From JAYVJH01 sp043777595 (GTDB lineage: Bacteria; Bacteroidota; Bacteroidia; Cytophagales; Spirosomataceae): a stretch of DNA of 64,000 nucleotides. The stretch covers positions 1 through 64,000 of the forward strand of contig JAYWHT010000061.1 of NCBI GenBank assembly GCA_043777595.1, read 5' to 3'. The notes beneath the pieces were generated by a model, which was given only the letters and a program-made list of their open reading frames with translations, was not told where the DNA came from and did no database searches. The position numbers were made by a program, and so were the translations under genes. This document shows, piece after piece, positions 62,894 through 64,000 of the stretch (position 1 is its first letter; each line of letters opens with the position of its first letter).

Positions 62894-63185
62894 TTTGGCT
62901 TTTGGCCAAACCTCTGCCGACACGTGCCTGACAAAGACAGACGTGTCGGCAGCTCGTGTTTATGTTCGATATTTGGAAAACGTCAAGCGACATTCTGATA
63001 TTGAAGTAGCTTTGTTGAGACTCAAAACCAATGAGCAAAGTAAGTTAATTGGTGTTTTGACCGACCAAAATATAAATCTATCATCTGCACTAACGACACA
63101 AAAACGCAGTGCTAAATACATCACGTGGGCTGTTGGCGTATTGGGTGTAGTGATTGGTCTGACAGTTGTTATCTGTCATAATTAG
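62835..63185 (+). CDS. o-spanin-like exported protein
   Basis: A 116-residue protein overlapping the i-spanin gene by 59 bases in another frame. It has a signal peptide (LISLISLTFCVNLAFGQ), a coiled-coil middle and a C-terminal hydrophobic helix (WAVGVLGVVIGLTVVI). The nested arrangement is like Rz/Rz1, but the C-terminal helix is not typical of Rz1. Confidence 0.5.
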   Translation: MRHKTTYRLISLISLTFCVNLAFGQTSADTCLTKTDVSAARVYVRYLENVKRHSDIEVALLRLKTNEQSKLIGVLTDQNINLSSALTTQKRSAKYITWAVGVLGVVIGLTVVICHN

Positions 63186-63213
63186 CAACGGCTACGTTAT
63201 GACAGATAACAAC
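63165..63213. terminator. long inverted repeat between convergent genes
   Basis: GTTGTTATCTGTCATAA (63165-63181) is repeated in perfect complement at 63197-63213, and the loop contains a short TAGC-AACG-GCTA hairpin. It covers the 3' ends of both convergent genes and may terminate both. Confidence 0.75.
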
Positions 63214-63491
63214 AAATCTAACATCTCTTCGATAGACCAGTTTTCTTTAACATATTCAAAACCTTCGTATTCTGAATCAATAAAGTCTGGATAAATTTGG
63301 TAATTATGAATTGTATTTGAGGAACTGTTACCTGAATAATTAACAATGTACCCACTTCGTTCAAAAGCTGCTTTTAGCTTATTATCCAACTCTCTCAACT
63401 CTTTTTCAGTTTCTTTGTATTGCCAGAAATTGACAAATGGGATATATTTGCTTTCCTCCCAAAGTTGGTAAGTAATAAAACTTTCACTTAT
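63192..63491 (-). pseudogene. small gene remnant without a start codon
   Basis: The leftward frame reads ...SFITYQLWEESKYIPFVNFW, then on to a normal ending (SIEEMLDLLLSVIT). It begins right after a TAG at about 63492 and has no ATG; only a TTG at 63398 is available for a shorter product. It is probably 5'-truncated. No family recognised. Confidence 0.5.
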
Positions 63492-63562
63492 CTAAGGTAT
63501 TAGTTTTTCTATTTTCTGATGTATCATAAAATGTTTGGGTTTTTTGTGTATGCTTTTCAGCG

Positions 63563-63609
63563 GGTAGTTTGTTGCAGGGTCGTTTGTGCGGTGATAACAC
63601 CAACAAAGG
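63563..63609. repeat. 47-bp structured repeat, copy 2
   Basis: This is 42/47 identical to 36285-36331, with the same TTTGTTG ... CAACAAA outer arms. The inner stem keeps its pairing through G-U-type changes, which suggests it is read as a folded nucleic acid. Confidence 0.75.
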
Positions 63610-63659
63610 GGGACAATACAAAAAGTACGACAAAACTTTCGCCAATACAGATGTTGGCG

Positions 63660-63683
63660 GCAATCGGCCTACGGCCAGATTGC
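63660..63683. repeat. small hairpin next to the attC-like element
   Basis: GCAATC-GGCC-TAC-GGCC-AG-ATTGC pairs over the outer GCAATC/GATTGC and inner GGCC arms. Its right arm is shared with the attC-like outer stem, so the two folds compete. Confidence 0.6.
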
Positions 63684-63836
63684 ACCCAACGTGGGGCGGC
63701 TACGCCTGTGTTGTGTTACGTCAGTCCTTCGGACGACTGCACACAACACAGGCTTTGCGAAATCCGACCATTCCGAAAACCTTACAGGTTTCCTTAATGG
63801 TCGAACTTCGCAAAGCCGCCCCACGTTAGGTGCAAT
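63679..63836. repeat. attC-like folded element (possible integron cassette site)
   Basis: An outer 22-bp stem with one mismatch (ATTGCACCCAACGTGGGGCG and its partner) contains the core-site pattern ACCCAAC (63684-63690, RYYYAAC) and GTTAGGT (63825-63831, GTTRRRY). Inside lie two long arms: GCCTGTGTTGTGT/ACACAACACAGGC and TTTGCGAA/TTCGCAAA with a nested CGACCATT/AATGGTCG. The 148-base core span is slightly longer than most attC sites. Confidence 0.45.
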
Positions 63837-63837
63837 G

Positions 63838-64000
63838 CTACTGCGACCGTAACCATTCGATAAGTTTCTTTTTCCAATTCCATCTTTCGACAGAGCTAAA
63901 ATCGCCTATTTGAGTATTGAAAGCCCCAAATCTTTGTAAAACTTCGCCTCTGTTATTGCAGAACGCTAAAAATATATTTGACTTTACAGCCCACAAATTG
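63838..64000 (-). CDS. partial gene, C-terminal end only
   Basis: A leftward frame enters from beyond the window and ends at a TAG at 63838-63840, two bases after the folded element. The visible 53 residues (WAVKSNIFLAFCNNRGEVLQ, then RFGAFNTQIGDFSSVERWNW) include aromatic and charged motifs, but no family is recognised. If the element is an attC site, this gene would be its cassette. Confidence 0.55.
   Translation of the reverse strand, partial: NLWAVKSNIFLAFCNNRGEVLQRFGAFNTQIGDFSSVERWNWKKKLIEWLRSQ

Larger units (their letters stand above)
27330..63185. mobile_element. prophage, siphovirus type with HK97-like head, about 36 kb
   Basis: The segment runs from the integrase at the left to the lysis genes at the right with standard modules in order: lysogeny, early control, recombination, replication, packaging, head, tail, adhesins, lysis. 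All essential structural classes have an intact gene. The right boundary is drawn at the last rightward lysis gene; the real attR could lie further right. Leftward genes inside the late region look like morons. Confidence 0.9.

Noticed and set aside
63197..63235. Match atctaac to the putative att core as the right attachment site
   Set aside because: Only seven bases agree and the flanking half-sites do not match; expected by chance.
63519..63829. Plus-strand frames of 86-92 codons across the folded element
   Set aside because: They cross strong inverted repeats and have no coding character; the region is explained better as structured DNA.
1..64000. CRISPR array
   Set aside because: No regularly spaced repeat set with unique spacers was found; the iterons at 34.7 kb are too close and palindromic.

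Overview
The window is a piece of a Bacteroidota chromosome, most likely from the Cytophagales. The signs are a PorW/SprE-type type IX secretion lipoprotein, menaquinone synthesis (MenB), a viroplasmin-RNase HI fusion, a DUF2452 protein, AT-rich promoters of the TTTG-N20-TAnnTTTG type, and G-rich 'ggggagggctggggtgggg' dispersed repeats. The species cannot be fixed from sequence alone.

Layout. (1) 1-12.9 kb is ordinary chromosome: a lipoprotein, RNase HI, a class A penicillin-binding protein, a PIN toxin-antitoxin pair, PorW/SprE, methyltransferases, MenB, an Rpn-family nuclease and an EVE protein. (2) 12.9-21.9 kb is an accessory/defence patch. It holds a giant single-chain restriction-modification enzyme (nuclease, helicase, adenine methylase) divergent from the EVE gene across a palindromic promoter, and a Fic AMPylase-type gene lying between two copies of the R-M gene's 3' end. 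It also holds a broken Rpn nuclease, an iron-dependent alcohol dehydrogenase and a ruined toxin-antitoxin pair. (3) 22-27.2 kb has transport and housekeeping genes: TSUP permease, Nramp-like transporter, SixA-like phosphatase, metallophosphoesterase and dienelactone hydrolase.

(4) 27.3-63.2 kb is a nearly complete siphovirus-type prophage. Leftward genes are integrase and repressor, sharing an ATGA overlap. Rightward come control genes, a recombination module (RecE-like nuclease, RusA), a replication initiator that carries its own iteron array and AT-rich unwinding region, and a helicase loader. Next are a tRNA-His-like gene, terminase, portal, head morphogenesis, protease and HK97 capsid, connectors, tail tube, tail chaperones with a -1 slippery site, tape measure, tail and adhesin proteins, then holin, lysozyme and spanin-like genes. 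Several leftward 'moron' genes interrupt the late region.

(5) 63.2-64.0 kb is accessory DNA: a gene remnant without a start codon, a 47-bp structured repeat also present inside the prophage, and a 158-bp folded element whose ends match integron attC core sites, next to a partial gene.

The most interesting points are the EVE/R-M/Fic locus with its duplicated 3' end, the in-gene replication origin, the prophage tRNA-His, the gpG-T frameshift, the repressor lacking the S24 catalytic serine, and the attC-like element at the right edge.
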